Source: Sphingomonadaceae bacterium
GTDB taxonomy: Bacteria; Pseudomonadota; Alphaproteobacteria; Sphingomonadales; Sphingomonadaceae
DNA length: 15,428 nucleotides
Assembly (NCBI GenBank): GCA_019239785.1
Contig: JAFAZM010000263.1
Span: 1 to 15,428 of the forward strand
Reading direction: 5' to 3'
Shown: positions 6,299 through 13,466 of the stretch, piece after piece
Position numbering within the stretch: position 1 is the first letter of the stretch
How the letters are laid out: each line of letters opens with the position of its first letter
Notes under the pieces: model-generated
Seen by the model: only the letters and a program-made list of their open reading frames with translations
The model's database searches: none
What the model was told of the DNA's origin: nothing
Program-made: the position numbers and the translations under genes

Positions 6299-7153
6299 AT
6301 GGCCAATGACGACCGCCGGCGCGGAGGCTGGCGCGAACGCGGCGAACGCGAGGAGCGCGCCGGGCGCGGCCCCGAATGGCGCGGCGACGACGGCTTCGGC
6401 GGCGGTTGGGGCAACCAGATCCCGCGCCCGCACCGGCTCGGCGCGCGCCCCTATGACGGGCCCGGCGACGATTCCGGCGATGAATCGCGCTACGGCGCCG
6501 GCGGCGGCTGGTACGGCCCGGACGCGGCCGCCAGCGACTATCGCTATGGCGGGCCGGGGCTCGATGCCGAGCGCCAGGAGCCGCGCTTCGAGCGCGCCGA
6601 CCGCGGGGATCGTCGCTACGGCGCCTCGATGCTCGGGAGATCGGCGTACGACTTCTCGTTCCAGCAGCGGGCCGAGCGGGCGCGGCAGCGCCACGATCCG
6701 CATTATTCCGACTGGCGCCAGCGTCAGATGGACGAATTCGACCGCGACTATGACGAATATCGGCGCGAGCATCAGTCGCGCTTCGATCGCGAATTCGGCG
6801 AATGGCGTCAGCGCCGTGGGGAGCAGCGCGCCGCGCTCGGCCGGGTGAAGGAGCATATGGAGGTGAAGGGTTCCGACGGCGGCCATGTCGGCATCGTCGA
6901 CTGCACGCGCGGCGACCGCATCGTCCTGACCCGAAGCGATCCGGAGGCGGGCGGCGTCCATCACACCATTCCCTGCGCCTGGATCGCAAGCGTCGACGAC
7001 AAGATCGTGCTCACCATTCCGGCCGAGGAGGCGCAAAGCCGCTGGCAGGAGGAGAATCGGAGCCGCGCCTTGTTCGAGCGCGAGCATCGCGGCGTGCCCG
7101 GGCCGCACGTGCTCAACCGCAGCTTCGCCGGCACCTATCCCGACGAGGAGTGA
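6299..7153 (+). CDS. DUF2171 domain protein with Arg/Gly-rich, charged N-terminal region; likely stress-induced
   Basis: A 284-residue protein without signal peptide or membrane helix. Residues 1-110 are Arg/Gly/Asp/Tyr-rich and probably disordered (GGWRERGEREERAGRG). Residues about 118-180 are a charged, aromatic segment with two related units (EFDRDYDEYRREH and RFDREFGEWRQRR). Residues about 182-245 form a DUF2171 module (VKGSDGGHVGIVDCTRGDRIVLTRSD...VHHTIPCAWIASVDDKIVLT), a PRC-barrel-like fold often found in proteins expressed under stress. Its biochemical role is unknown. ATG 6299 follows AAGGAGAGAGACG, a strong ribosome site; the longer open frame overlaps tilS and is not needed. It has its own EcfG promoter and ends at a strong terminator, so it is probably a single-gene unit induced by the general stress response. 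Confidence 0.8.
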   Translation: MANDDRRRGGWRERGEREERAGRGPEWRGDDGFGGGWGNQIPRPHRLGARPYDGPGDDSGDESRYGAGGGWYGPDAAASDYRYGGPGLDAERQEPRFERADRGDRRYGASMLGRSAYDFSFQQRAERARQRHDPHYSDWRQRQMDEFDRDYDEYRREHQSRFDREFGEWRQRRGEQRAALGRVKEHMEVKGSDGGHVGIVDCTRGDRIVLTRSDPEAGGVHHTIPCAWIASVDDKIVLTIPAEEAQSRWQEENRSRALFEREHRGVPGPHVLNRSFAGTYPDEE

Positions 7154-7245
7154 ACCGAACGCGCCCTTCCCGTTTCGGGGAGAGGCGGGGAGGGGGGCCG
7201 CGGCCGAAACCCTTTCTCGGAAATCGCGGGCACCCCTCCCGAACC

Positions 7246-7280
7246 GCCCCCGCCGGCCCCGCGCCGGCGGGGGGCTTTTT
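7246..7280 (+). terminator. Rho-independent terminator
   Basis: CCCCCGCCGGC (7247-7257) pairs with GCCGGCGGGGG (7263-7273) around CCCGC, then GC and TTTTT at 7276-7280. It lies about 90 bases after the DUF2171 stop and 45 before the next start. Confidence 0.85.
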
Positions 7281-7325
7281 GACTCTCCCGTTCATAACAG
7301 CGAAGCTGCGCCGGAGAGGGAGAAG

Positions 7326-8321
7326 ATGATGAGCACGACCCGCGCCTGGCATCTGATGTCGCGGCCCACCGGCCTGCCGACCATGGACAATTTCGCGCTG
7401 AAGGAGGCGGCTCTGCCCGAGCTGCAGGACGGCTGGGCGCGGGTCGAGAATCAGTGGCTCTCGGTCGACCCCTATATGCGCGGCCGGATGAACGACGTGA
7501 GATCCTACGTTCCGCCATTCGCGCTCGGCGAGCCGATGCAGGGCGGCGCGGTCGGCACCGTGGTCGAGAGCCGCGCGCCCAGCCTCGCGGTCGGCGACAA
7601 GGTCTTCCACATGCTCGGCTGGCGCGAGGCCGCCGCCGGGCCGGCGGAGGCCTTCAACAAGCTGCCGCCATTGCCGGTCCCGGACCATCAATGGCTCGGC
7701 AATCTCGGCCTGACCGGCGGCACCGCCTATTTCGGCCTGCTCCGCGTCGCCGAGGCGAAGGAGGGCGACATCGTCTTCGTCTCGGCCGCGGCCGGCGCGG
7801 TCGGCTCGGCGGTGGTGCAGATCGCCAAGGCGAAGGGCATGAAGGTGATCGGCGCCGCCGGCGGCGCCGAGAAATGCGAATGGGTGCTCTCGCTCGGCGC
7901 CGATGCGGCGCTGGACTACAAGTCCGGCCCGATCGCGAAATTGCTTGCCGACGCGGCGCCGGACGGGATCGACGTCTATTTCGACAATGTCGGCGGCGAC
8001 CATCTCGACGCCGCGCTCGGCGCGGCGCGGCAGCGGGCGCGGTTCGCGATCTGCGGCATGATCGAGGATTATAACAGTGGCTCGAGCCACAGCTTCCGCA
8101 ACCTGCTCCGGATCATCGGCTCGCGGATCACGATCAAGGGCTTCATCTACACCGACTACCTGTCCGAGATCGCCGATTTCTACCGCGACATGGGCGGCTG
8201 GATCGCAAGCGGCCAGGTGACCTCGCGCGAGACGGTGCGCGAGGGGATCGAGGCCGCGCCGCAGGCCTTCCTCGACCTGTTCAGCGGCGCCAATATCGGC
8301 AAGATGCTGGTCCGCCTGTGA
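7326..8321 (+). CDS. NADP-dependent oxidoreductase, CurA/leukotriene-B4-dehydrogenase-like MDR family
   Basis: A 331-residue zinc-independent medium-chain reductase. The N-terminal GroES-like part carries the family hallmark VDPYMRGRMND and the stretch MQGGAVGTVVES; the Rossmann part has VSAAAGAVGSAVVQIAKAKG, GAAGGAEKCEW and DVYFDNVGGDHLDAAL, followed by RFAICGMIEDYN. No zinc-binding cysteine set is present. Relatives reduce the double bond of alpha,beta-unsaturated ketones and aldehydes with NADPH (curcumin, 15-oxo-prostaglandins, alkenals); the true substrate is unknown. ATG 7326 and ATG 7329 are adjacent behind GGAGAGGGAGAAG; I cannot choose between them. The stop overlaps the next gene's GTG (GTGA), so the pair is likely co-translated. 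Confidence 0.88.
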   Translation: MMSTTRAWHLMSRPTGLPTMDNFALKEAALPELQDGWARVENQWLSVDPYMRGRMNDVRSYVPPFALGEPMQGGAVGTVVESRAPSLAVGDKVFHMLGWREAAAGPAEAFNKLPPLPVPDHQWLGNLGLTGGTAYFGLLRVAEAKEGDIVFVSAAAGAVGSAVVQIAKAKGMKVIGAAGGAEKCEWVLSLGADAALDYKSGPIAKLLADAAPDGIDVYFDNVGGDHLDAALGAARQRARFAICGMIEDYNSGSSHSFRNLLRIIGSRITIKGFIYTDYLSEIADFYRDMGGWIASGQVTSRETVREGIEAAPQAFLDLFSGANIGKMLVRL

Positions 8322-9787
8322 GGCGGGGGGGCGCGTTCGTCGCCCTTCTCTGCTTCGCTCTGGCCCCGGCCGCCGCCCAGGCGGAGCCGGTCGAGGCCGG
8401 AGCGGGCTTCGGCGGCGCGGGCCTCACCGGCTGCCGCACCGACCTTCGCTACCTCAACCAATTGTTCGGCTGGCAGATGGGCTGGCAGCGCGAATGGCAG
8501 GCGCTCACCGACGTGCCGGACGAGGCCGCGCGCGCGGCGATCACGCATTGGGAAAGCGCCCCCGCCGCGCTGCAGGCCGACGAGGCCGCGCTCGCTGAGG
8601 CGGACCGCGAGCCTGCCCGGGCAGCGCCGCGCATCGTCGTCGAGCGTGTGCTCGCCGAGCTGGACGATCTCGTCCGGGCGTTGCAGGCCGGGCCGCCCCC
8701 GCTCCGCGCGGACGTGGCGCCGGAAACGCGTGCGGCCTGGCGCGCCTTGTTCGCCGACCGGATCGCGCCGGCCGTGGCCCAGTATCGCGATTTCCTGCGC
8801 GGCCATTATCTGCCGCGCGCGAGCGGCTCTGCCGGCCTCAGCGGCACCGCGGACGGGCCGCACTGCTTCCGCCAGTCGGTCCGTTACTTCACCTCGGTCG
8901 ACCTGCCGCCCGCCGAGATCGAGGCGATCGGCCGGCGGCTGCTGCGCGCGAGCGGGGACGATTTGGCGCGGCTCTATCGGATCGACCGAGCCCGGCTGCC
9001 GCGGCTGCTCGCGCGGCTGCGGGCGCTGCGCGAGCCGGGCTTCACCGCCGCGCGCTTGACCGAAATCTCGCGCGCCGCGATCGCGCGCGCCGGCGCGGCG
9101 ATGCCGCTCATGTTCCTCGGCCGCGCCGCCCATCCGGTGACGGTCGAGGCGCTGCCGGCCGCCGCCGAAGCCTCGGCCGCGGCGGGCTTCTACCGTCCGG
9201 CCCAGAACGGCCGGCCGGCGGCCTATGTGATCAATCTCTCGCGTCCGCAGGAGCGGCGGCTGATGGCGGAGGTGATCGCCTTCCACGAAACCCTGCCGGG
9301 CCACCATGCGCAGGCGGCGCTCGACCTGCCGGTGGGCGCGTTCAACAGCGGCTTCGCCGAAGGCTGGGCGCTCTATTCCGAGTATGTCGCCGACGAGATG
9401 CATCTCTACAGCGGGCGTATCGACCGGGCCGGAATGATGGCGAAGCATCTCTGGGCGGCGAGCCGGCTGATCGTCGAGCCGGGCCTGCACCTGCATGGCT
9501 GGAGCCGGGCCCGCGCGATCGCTTTCATGCGGCAGCACACCGCTTTGTCCGACGCGGAGATCGCGGTGGAGGTCGACCGCTATATCGCGACGCCGGGCCA
9601 GTCGCTGTCCTACATGCTCGGCTACGACCGAATCGCCGGCGCCAGGCGTTACGCCGAACGCGTGCTCGGCCGCCGCTTCGACCTGCGCCGCTTCCACGAC
9701 GTCGTGCTCGGCCGCGGCGCGCGCGGCCTGGACCGGGTCCATGCCGACGTGGTCCGCTGGGCGGGCGGGGGCGGCGGCGCCGGCTGA
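8318..9787 (+). CDS. DUF885 family secreted/periplasmic peptidase-like protein
   Basis: A 489-residue protein. A signal peptide covers about residues 1-22 (FVALLCFALAPAAAQA). The C-terminal half holds FHETLPGHHAQAAL, the HExxxGHH motif of DUF885 with a probable zinc site, and EGWALYSEYVADEM, which supplies the downstream Glu. FYRPAQNGRPAAYVINLS and TPGQSLSYMLGYDRI are also typical. DUF885 proteins are predicted zinc metallopeptidases; the substrate is not known. At 489 residues it is somewhat shorter than common members (about 550-600), mainly in the N-terminal part. Translation most likely starts at GTG 8318, overlapping the upstream TGA by four bases; no other good start precedes the signal peptide. 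Arg-rich composition in the N-terminal half is typical of the genome. Confidence 0.82.
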   Translation: MRRGGAFVALLCFALAPAAAQAEPVEAGAGFGGAGLTGCRTDLRYLNQLFGWQMGWQREWQALTDVPDEAARAAITHWESAPAALQADEAALAEADREPARAAPRIVVERVLAELDDLVRALQAGPPPLRADVAPETRAAWRALFADRIAPAVAQYRDFLRGHYLPRASGSAGLSGTADGPHCFRQSVRYFTSVDLPPAEIEAIGRRLLRASGDDLARLYRIDRARLPRLLARLRALREPGFTAARLTEISRAAIARAGAAMPLMFLGRAAHPVTVEALPAAAEASAAAGFYRPAQNGRPAAYVINLSRPQERRLMAEVIAFHETLPGHHAQAALDLPVGAFNSGFAEGWALYSEYVADEMHLYSGRIDRAGMMAKHLWAASRLIVEPGLHLHGWSRARAIAFMRQHTALSDAEIAVEVDRYIATPGQSLSYMLGYDRIAGARRYAERVLGRRFDLRRFHDVVLGRGARGLDRVHADVVRWAGGGGGAG

Positions 9788-9823
9788 ACCTTGCTCATCT
9801 TTACTTTATCCCGACGCCGTCTG

Positions 9824-9853
9824 TTGACTCCACGTACGATTAAGTCCTGATAA
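9824..9853 (+). promoter_or_regulatory. Possible sigma70-type promoter for the small membrane protein gene
   Basis: TTGACT (9824-9829), 18-base spacer, TGATAA (9848-9853). The region is unusually A/T-rich for this window. A start near 9860 would give a leader of about 44 bases to ATG 9904. Confidence 0.4.
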
Positions 9854-9903
9854 AGACGTGTCGCCTATCGATGGGCGAACGTTTTTTTGCGGGGCTTCAC
9901 CCA

Positions 9904-10182
9904 ATGTCCTCTTTCGCGGATCGCGAAGTCATCGTCTCGGGCTTTACCCTTGCGATCGTCGCCATCTTCATCGGCGGGATCGTCCAGTTCACCGAGCACG
10001 GTCCGCTCAATCAATTCTTCGGTTATGCGCTGGTCGCCTGCGGCGTCGTCTTGATCTTCGTCTCCTCGCTCGCGCGCACCAGCCGGGGCGGCGTGGCGAT
10101 GCTCCGCACCCTGCTGATGATCCTCGCCGGCGCGCTCCTGCTCGGCGTGCTGCTCAAGGACGTGATCGAACGACTCCTCTGA
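9904..10182 (+). CDS. Small integral membrane protein, unknown function
   Basis: A 92-residue protein with three predicted membrane helices: about residues 11-30 (VSGFTLAIVAIFIGGIVQF), 38-57 (FFGYALVACGVVLIFVSSLA) and 67-86 (MLRTLLMILAGALLLGVLL). Codon use has the high third-position GC of its neighbours, which supports coding. ATG 9904 is preferred because the 33 bases after the alternative ATG 9871 include a run of seven T and poor codon use; neither start has a strong ribosome site (GCGGGG lies about 9 bases before 9904). I recognise no family and no partner gene. It is followed by a hairpin and a convergent repair operon. Confidence 0.65.
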   Translation: MSSFADREVIVSGFTLAIVAIFIGGIVQFTEHGPLNQFFGYALVACGVVLIFVSSLARTSRGGVAMLRTLLMILAGALLLGVLLKDVIERLL

Positions 10183-10226
10183 AACACTCCAGGCATGCTG
10201 CGTTTCGACTGATCCACTTCGTCTTT

Positions 10227-10252
10227 GCGACCCCGGCCTTCGCCGGGGTCGC
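10227..10252. repeat. Perfect REP-like palindrome between convergent genes
   Basis: GCGACCCCGGC (10227-10237), loop CTTC, GCCGGGGTCGC (10242-10252): an 11-bp perfect stem. Neither strand has a T-run after it, so it is a transcript-end hairpin or dispersed palindrome rather than a classic terminator; it would be symmetrical for both convergent transcripts. Confidence 0.6.
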
Positions 10253-10281
10253 CGCAACGATTCCAACCCATCGCACCACGC

Positions 10282-11667
10282 TCAGCGCGCCAGCGCTTTC
10301 GCGCGCTCGCCGATCCTGGCGAGGTCCTCGACGAACTTCGCATATTCCGCCTCGCGGTCGTCCCGGACGCGAAGCAGGAAGCTCGGATGAACGGTCACCC
10401 AGGCCTCGCCGCCCTGGGGGAGAGCGTGGCCGCGGCCGCGCAGCGCCGAGATGGTCACCGCCTTGCCGAACAGGGAGCGCGCCGCGGTGGCGCCGAGCGC
10501 GACCGTCACCGGCGGCCGGATCAGGGCCAGCTCCTGCTGGATCCACCAGCGGCAGGCCGCGATCTCGCCGCCATTGGGCTTGTCGTGGATCCGCCTCTTG
10601 CCGCGCTGGACGAACTTGAAATGCTTCACCGCATTGGTGACGTAGGTGCGCTTGCGGTCGACCCCCGCCTCCTCCAGCGCCCGGTCGAAGAGCTGCCCGG
10701 ACGGGCCGACGAAGGGCTTGCCGGCAAGATCCTCCTGGTCGCCCGGCTGCTCGCCGACGAAGAGGATCGCGGCGTCGAGCGGGCCCTCGCCGAACACGGT
10801 CTGGGTCGCGCATCTATAGAGGTCGCAACGGGTGCAGTGCATCGCCTCGGCCCGGATCGACGCCCAGGCTTTTTCCGCATTGTCGCCCGTGACCTTTGCC
10901 GCCGCCGCGACCATCCGAGTCTCCCGCGCCTGCGCGCTCCTGACCAGCTCCCCCACCAACGCGGTCTCGGGCATGTTTCTCCAATATTTGCGCGGCATCT
11001 CCTTCAGCATCGCGCCGATCTTGACGCGGGCCGGGTTGAAGATGGCGCCATAATAGGTCTTCCAGACCTCCTCGACCGGATCGCCGGACGGCGCGTCGGC
11101 CTTGGTCGCGCCCGGCCCCTCGCGCAGGACCGCGCCGTCCCAGTGCAGCGACAGGTCCGGCGTCAGGATCGACCAGGCCATGTTCGGGAAGCGGCGCAGG
11201 AAGAAGGGCGCGGCGGCGCGCAGCACATGATGGTCGGGCTCGAACCAGGCGATCGCGCGCGGCCGCTCGGGCGTCTCGATCTCGCGAAAGCGGAGGAAGG
11301 CGTGCAGCTTGTGGATGTCGCGCCGCACCGCCTTGGCCATCGCCTCCAGCCGGTGCAGCAGTGGATCGGCATGGTCGTCGATCGCACGGGGATCGTCGCG
11401 CAGCCTGAGCAGCATCGCATGGAGCAGCGCGAAGCGCTCCGGATCCCGGTGCAGGATCGCGCGCTCGGCGAGCTCGACGAAGGCACGCGGCACGGGGAAA
11501 GGCGGCGCAGCGGGCAGTGGCGACGCCTCGCCGCCGAACAGGCCCGGTGCGGCGCCGGCCACCTGCCAATCCACCTCGGCCGCCGGGACACCGGCCGCGG
11601 CCAGGGCCCGGGCCGCGGCGCGCCAGCCTTCGAAATCGTCCTCGGCCTCGAGCAGGACGGTGCGCAT
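10282..11667 (-). CDS. DUF4130 (TIGR03915-type) and UdgX uracil-DNA glycosylase fusion
   Basis: A 461-residue cytoplasmic DNA repair protein with two parts. Residues about 1-245 match the DUF4130/TIGR03915 'radical SAM-linked' domain (RRDIHKLHAFLRFRE, WFEPDHHVLRAAAPFFLRRF, YWRNMPET). Residues about 268-455 are a UdgX-type glycosylase: CTRCDLYRCATQTVFGEG, the water-activating loop GEQPGDQED (305-313), KPFVGPSGQLFDRAL, KRRIH (357-361) and HPSFLLR (427-433). KRRIH is the UdgX hallmark; its His (His361) forms a covalent bond with the sugar after uracil removal in characterised UdgX. Cys278, Cys281 and Cys372 are candidate iron-sulfur ligands, with His349 in the place where family-4 enzymes have a fourth Cys. 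Start ATG 11667 overlaps the upstream TGA by one base (TGATG), so it is coupled to the radical SAM gene. Confidence 0.9.
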   Translation of the reverse strand: MRTVLLEAEDDFEGWRAAARALAAAGVPAAEVDWQVAGAAPGLFGGEASPLPAAPPFPVPRAFVELAERAILHRDPERFALLHAMLLRLRDDPRAIDDHADPLLHRLEAMAKAVRRDIHKLHAFLRFREIETPERPRAIAWFEPDHHVLRAAAPFFLRRFPNMAWSILTPDLSLHWDGAVLREGPGATKADAPSGDPVEEVWKTYYGAIFNPARVKIGAMLKEMPRKYWRNMPETALVGELVRSAQARETRMVAAAAKVTGDNAEKAWASIRAEAMHCTRCDLYRCATQTVFGEGPLDAAILFVGEQPGDQEDLAGKPFVGPSGQLFDRALEEAGVDRKRTYVTNAVKHFKFVQRGKRRIHDKPNGGEIAACRWWIQQELALIRPPVTVALGATAARSLFGKAVTISALRGRGHALPQGGEAWVTVHPSFLLRVRDDREAEYAKFVEDLARIGERAKALAR

Positions 11668-12908
11668 CAGGCGGAGAACAGCTCCAGCTGTTCGGGCCTG
11701 GCGCGGGCCACCGGCTGCAGCCGGTCGGCGAGCGCGGTCGGCCGCCAGTCCGCGGCGATCAGGAAGGGGCGCAGCTTCGCGATACTATGGGTCAGCCGCG
11801 CCAGATCCTCGAGCCGCAGCCGGCGCAGGCGGCGGGCGGCGAGGATCGCATCGACCGCCTTCACGCCGAGCCCGGGCACGCGCAGCAGGCGCTCGCGCGG
11901 CGCGCGGTTGACGTCGACCGGAAAGGTGTCGCGATTGGCGAGCGCCCAGGCGAGCTTGGGATCGATGTCGAGCGCGAAATTGCCGGAAGGCTCGGCGGCG
12001 CTCGCCACCTCCGCGCTCGAATAGCCGTAGAAGCGCAGCATCCAGTCCGCCTGGTAGAGCCGATGCTCGCGCAGCAGCGGCGGGCGGACCAGAGGCAGGA
12101 CCGCGCTTGCCTCGGGAATCGGCGAGAAAGCCGAATAATAGACCCGCCGCAGCCGGAAGCGGTCGTAGAGCCTTGCCGCGCGGCCGACGATCGCAGCGTC
12201 GGTCGCGGCATCGGCGCCGACGATCATCTGCGTCGACTGGCCGGCCGGCGCGAAGGCGGGCGCGGAGGCGTAGCGCGCCTTGGCGTCCGCGCCGTCGGCG
12301 ATCGCGCTTTTCATCTCGCCCATCGCCGCCTCGATCCGCGCGCCGTCCTTCTCGGGCGCGAGCCGGGCGAGGCCGGCGCGGGTCGGCAGCTCCACGTTGA
12401 TCGAGACCCGGTCCGCATAGAGGCCGGCCGCGTGGACCAGCGCGGGGTCGGCGTCGGGGATCGTCTTCAGATGGATATAGCCGAGGAAATCGTGCGCCTC
12501 GCGCAGCCGCCGGGCGACCTCGACGATCCGCTCCATCGTGTAGTCGGGCGAGCGGATGATGCCGGAGGAGAGGAACAGGCCCTCGATATAATTGCGCTTG
12601 TAGAAAGCGAGGGTGAGGCCGACCACCTCCTCGACCGTGAACCGCGCCCGCCGCACGTTCGAGCTCTTCCGGTTGATGCAATAATGGCAATCGAAGATGC
12701 AGCTATTGGTGAGCAGGATCTTCAAGAGCGAGATGCAGCGGCCGTCCGGCGCATAGGCATGGCAGATGCCCATGCCGGGCGCGCTCGAGCCCATCCCCTT
12801 GCCGCCGCGGCTGTCGCGCGTCTTGCTGCCCGACGAGGCGCAGGAGGCATCGTACTTGGCGGCGTCGGCAAGAATGGCGAGCTTCTGCTGGACGTTGAGC
12901 TGGGACAC
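11667..12908 (-). CDS. Putative DNA modification/repair radical SAM protein (TIGR03916 type)
   Basis: A 413-residue protein. The N-terminus KLAILADAAKYDASCASSG and the GMGICHAY segment are the family signature. Cys70, Cys74 and Cys77 in CIFDCHYC form a CxxxCxxC cluster site for the 4Fe-4S/SAM radical chemistry. FLSSGIIRSPDYTMERI, GYIHLKTIPDAD and RVSINVELPT follow the radical SAM barrel. A C-terminal helix-hairpin-helix (VNRAPRERLLRVPGLGVKAV) suggests DNA binding. The reaction is unknown; the family is genetically linked to UdgX and DUF4130, as here. Start is GTG 12908, matching where family members begin; there is no ribosome site at the usual spacing, and a LexA box begins two bases upstream, so the mRNA may be leaderless. 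Confidence 0.9.
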   Translation of the reverse strand: MSQLNVQQKLAILADAAKYDASCASSGSKTRDSRGGKGMGSSAPGMGICHAYAPDGRCISLLKILLTNSCIFDCHYCINRKSSNVRRARFTVEEVVGLTLAFYKRNYIEGLFLSSGIIRSPDYTMERIVEVARRLREAHDFLGYIHLKTIPDADPALVHAAGLYADRVSINVELPTRAGLARLAPEKDGARIEAAMGEMKSAIADGADAKARYASAPAFAPAGQSTQMIVGADAATDAAIVGRAARLYDRFRLRRVYYSAFSPIPEASAVLPLVRPPLLREHRLYQADWMLRFYGYSSAEVASAAEPSGNFALDIDPKLAWALANRDTFPVDVNRAPRERLLRVPGLGVKAVDAILAARRLRRLRLEDLARLTHSIAKLRPFLIAADWRPTALADRLQPVARARPEQLELFSA

Positions 12909-12910
12909 GC

Positions 12911-12925
12911 GTTCTATATATGTTC
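12911..12925 (-). promoter_or_regulatory. LexA (SOS) operator
   Basis: The plus strand reads GTTCTATATATGTTC, exactly the alphaproteobacterial LexA direct repeat GTTC-N7-GTTC. It ends two bases before the GTG start of the radical SAM gene and covers the predicted -10 hexamer, a position suited to repression. Confidence 0.8.
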
Positions 12926-12943
12926 CAGTGGTATGGCTGTCGA
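12915..12943 (-). promoter_or_regulatory. Predicted promoter of the radical SAM-UdgX operon
   Basis: On the minus strand TCGACA (12943-12938), a 17-base spacer and TATATA (12920-12915) form a sigma70-like promoter. Counting from the -10, +1 falls at about 12908, the G of the GTG start codon, implying a leaderless transcript. Confidence 0.5.
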
Positions 12944-13043
12944 GTCACGCATGTGCGGCGCCTGCCGGGGGGAGCGGCGGCAGGGGACTGGCAGCCGCAG
13001 GATTTCCGCTTAGGCTGGCCGCGTTCGACTCGGGGAGACCGCT

Positions 13044-13439
13044 ATGGCGACAGGCAGCATCGGCGCGGCGCTCTTCACGGACAAGCCGCTGCAGCGGAAC
13101 TGCCTGCTGCTCCTCACCCTGCTGGCCTGTGCGTTGCTGCTGGGCTTCGGGCTCGATCATCATCAGCGTCTGCTCTGGGGACTGGTGATCGCGGGCCCGC
13201 TGGCGCTGATCGGCCTCTGGGACCTCGTCCAGACCCATCATTCGCTGCGCCGCAATTATCCGCTGACCGCGCGGGCGCGCTGGTTCTTCGAATGGCTGCG
13301 GCCGTTCCTGCGCGCCTATATCGTCGAGAGCGACCTCGAGGGGCGGCCGTTCAGCCATGACGAGCGGGAATTGGTCTATGCCCGCGCCCATGCCGCCGAG
13401 GACGCGCATCCGTTCGGCACCGAGCTCGACGTCTATTAG
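13044..13439 (+). CDS. N-terminal fragment of the broken glutamate synthase-family gene
   Basis: 131 residues up to the TAG. Two hydrophobic helices (CLLLLTLLACALLLGFGL and LLWGLVIAGPLALIGLW) are followed by the conserved segment RRNYPLTARARWFFEWLRPF, YIVESDLEGRPFSHDERELVY and DAHPFGTELDVY. Alone it carries no catalytic residues and would be a membrane anchor without its enzyme domain. Confidence 0.6.
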   Translation: MATGSIGAALFTDKPLQRNCLLLLTLLACALLLGFGLDHHQRLLWGLVIAGPLALIGLWDLVQTHHSLRRNYPLTARARWFFEWLRPFLRAYIVESDLEGRPFSHDERELVYARAHAAEDAHPFGTELDVY

Positions 13440-13466
13440 GGCGAATATGAGTGGCTGGCCCATTCG

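Noticed and set aside
8180..9742. A 520-codon minus-strand frame opposite the DUF885 gene
   Set aside because: The plus frame has the signal peptide and HExxxGHH motif; the antisense frame has none and is a composition artefact.
10225..12024. A 599-codon open frame on the plus strand opposite the UdgX and radical SAM genes
   Set aside because: It is antisense to two clearly conserved genes, Arg/Ala-rich without motifs, and arises from the high-GC codon pattern.
13437..13439. Amber codon as programmed read-through or pyrrolysine
   Set aside because: Pyrrolysine machinery is not expected in this lineage and no recoding signal is visible; mutation or sequence error is simpler.
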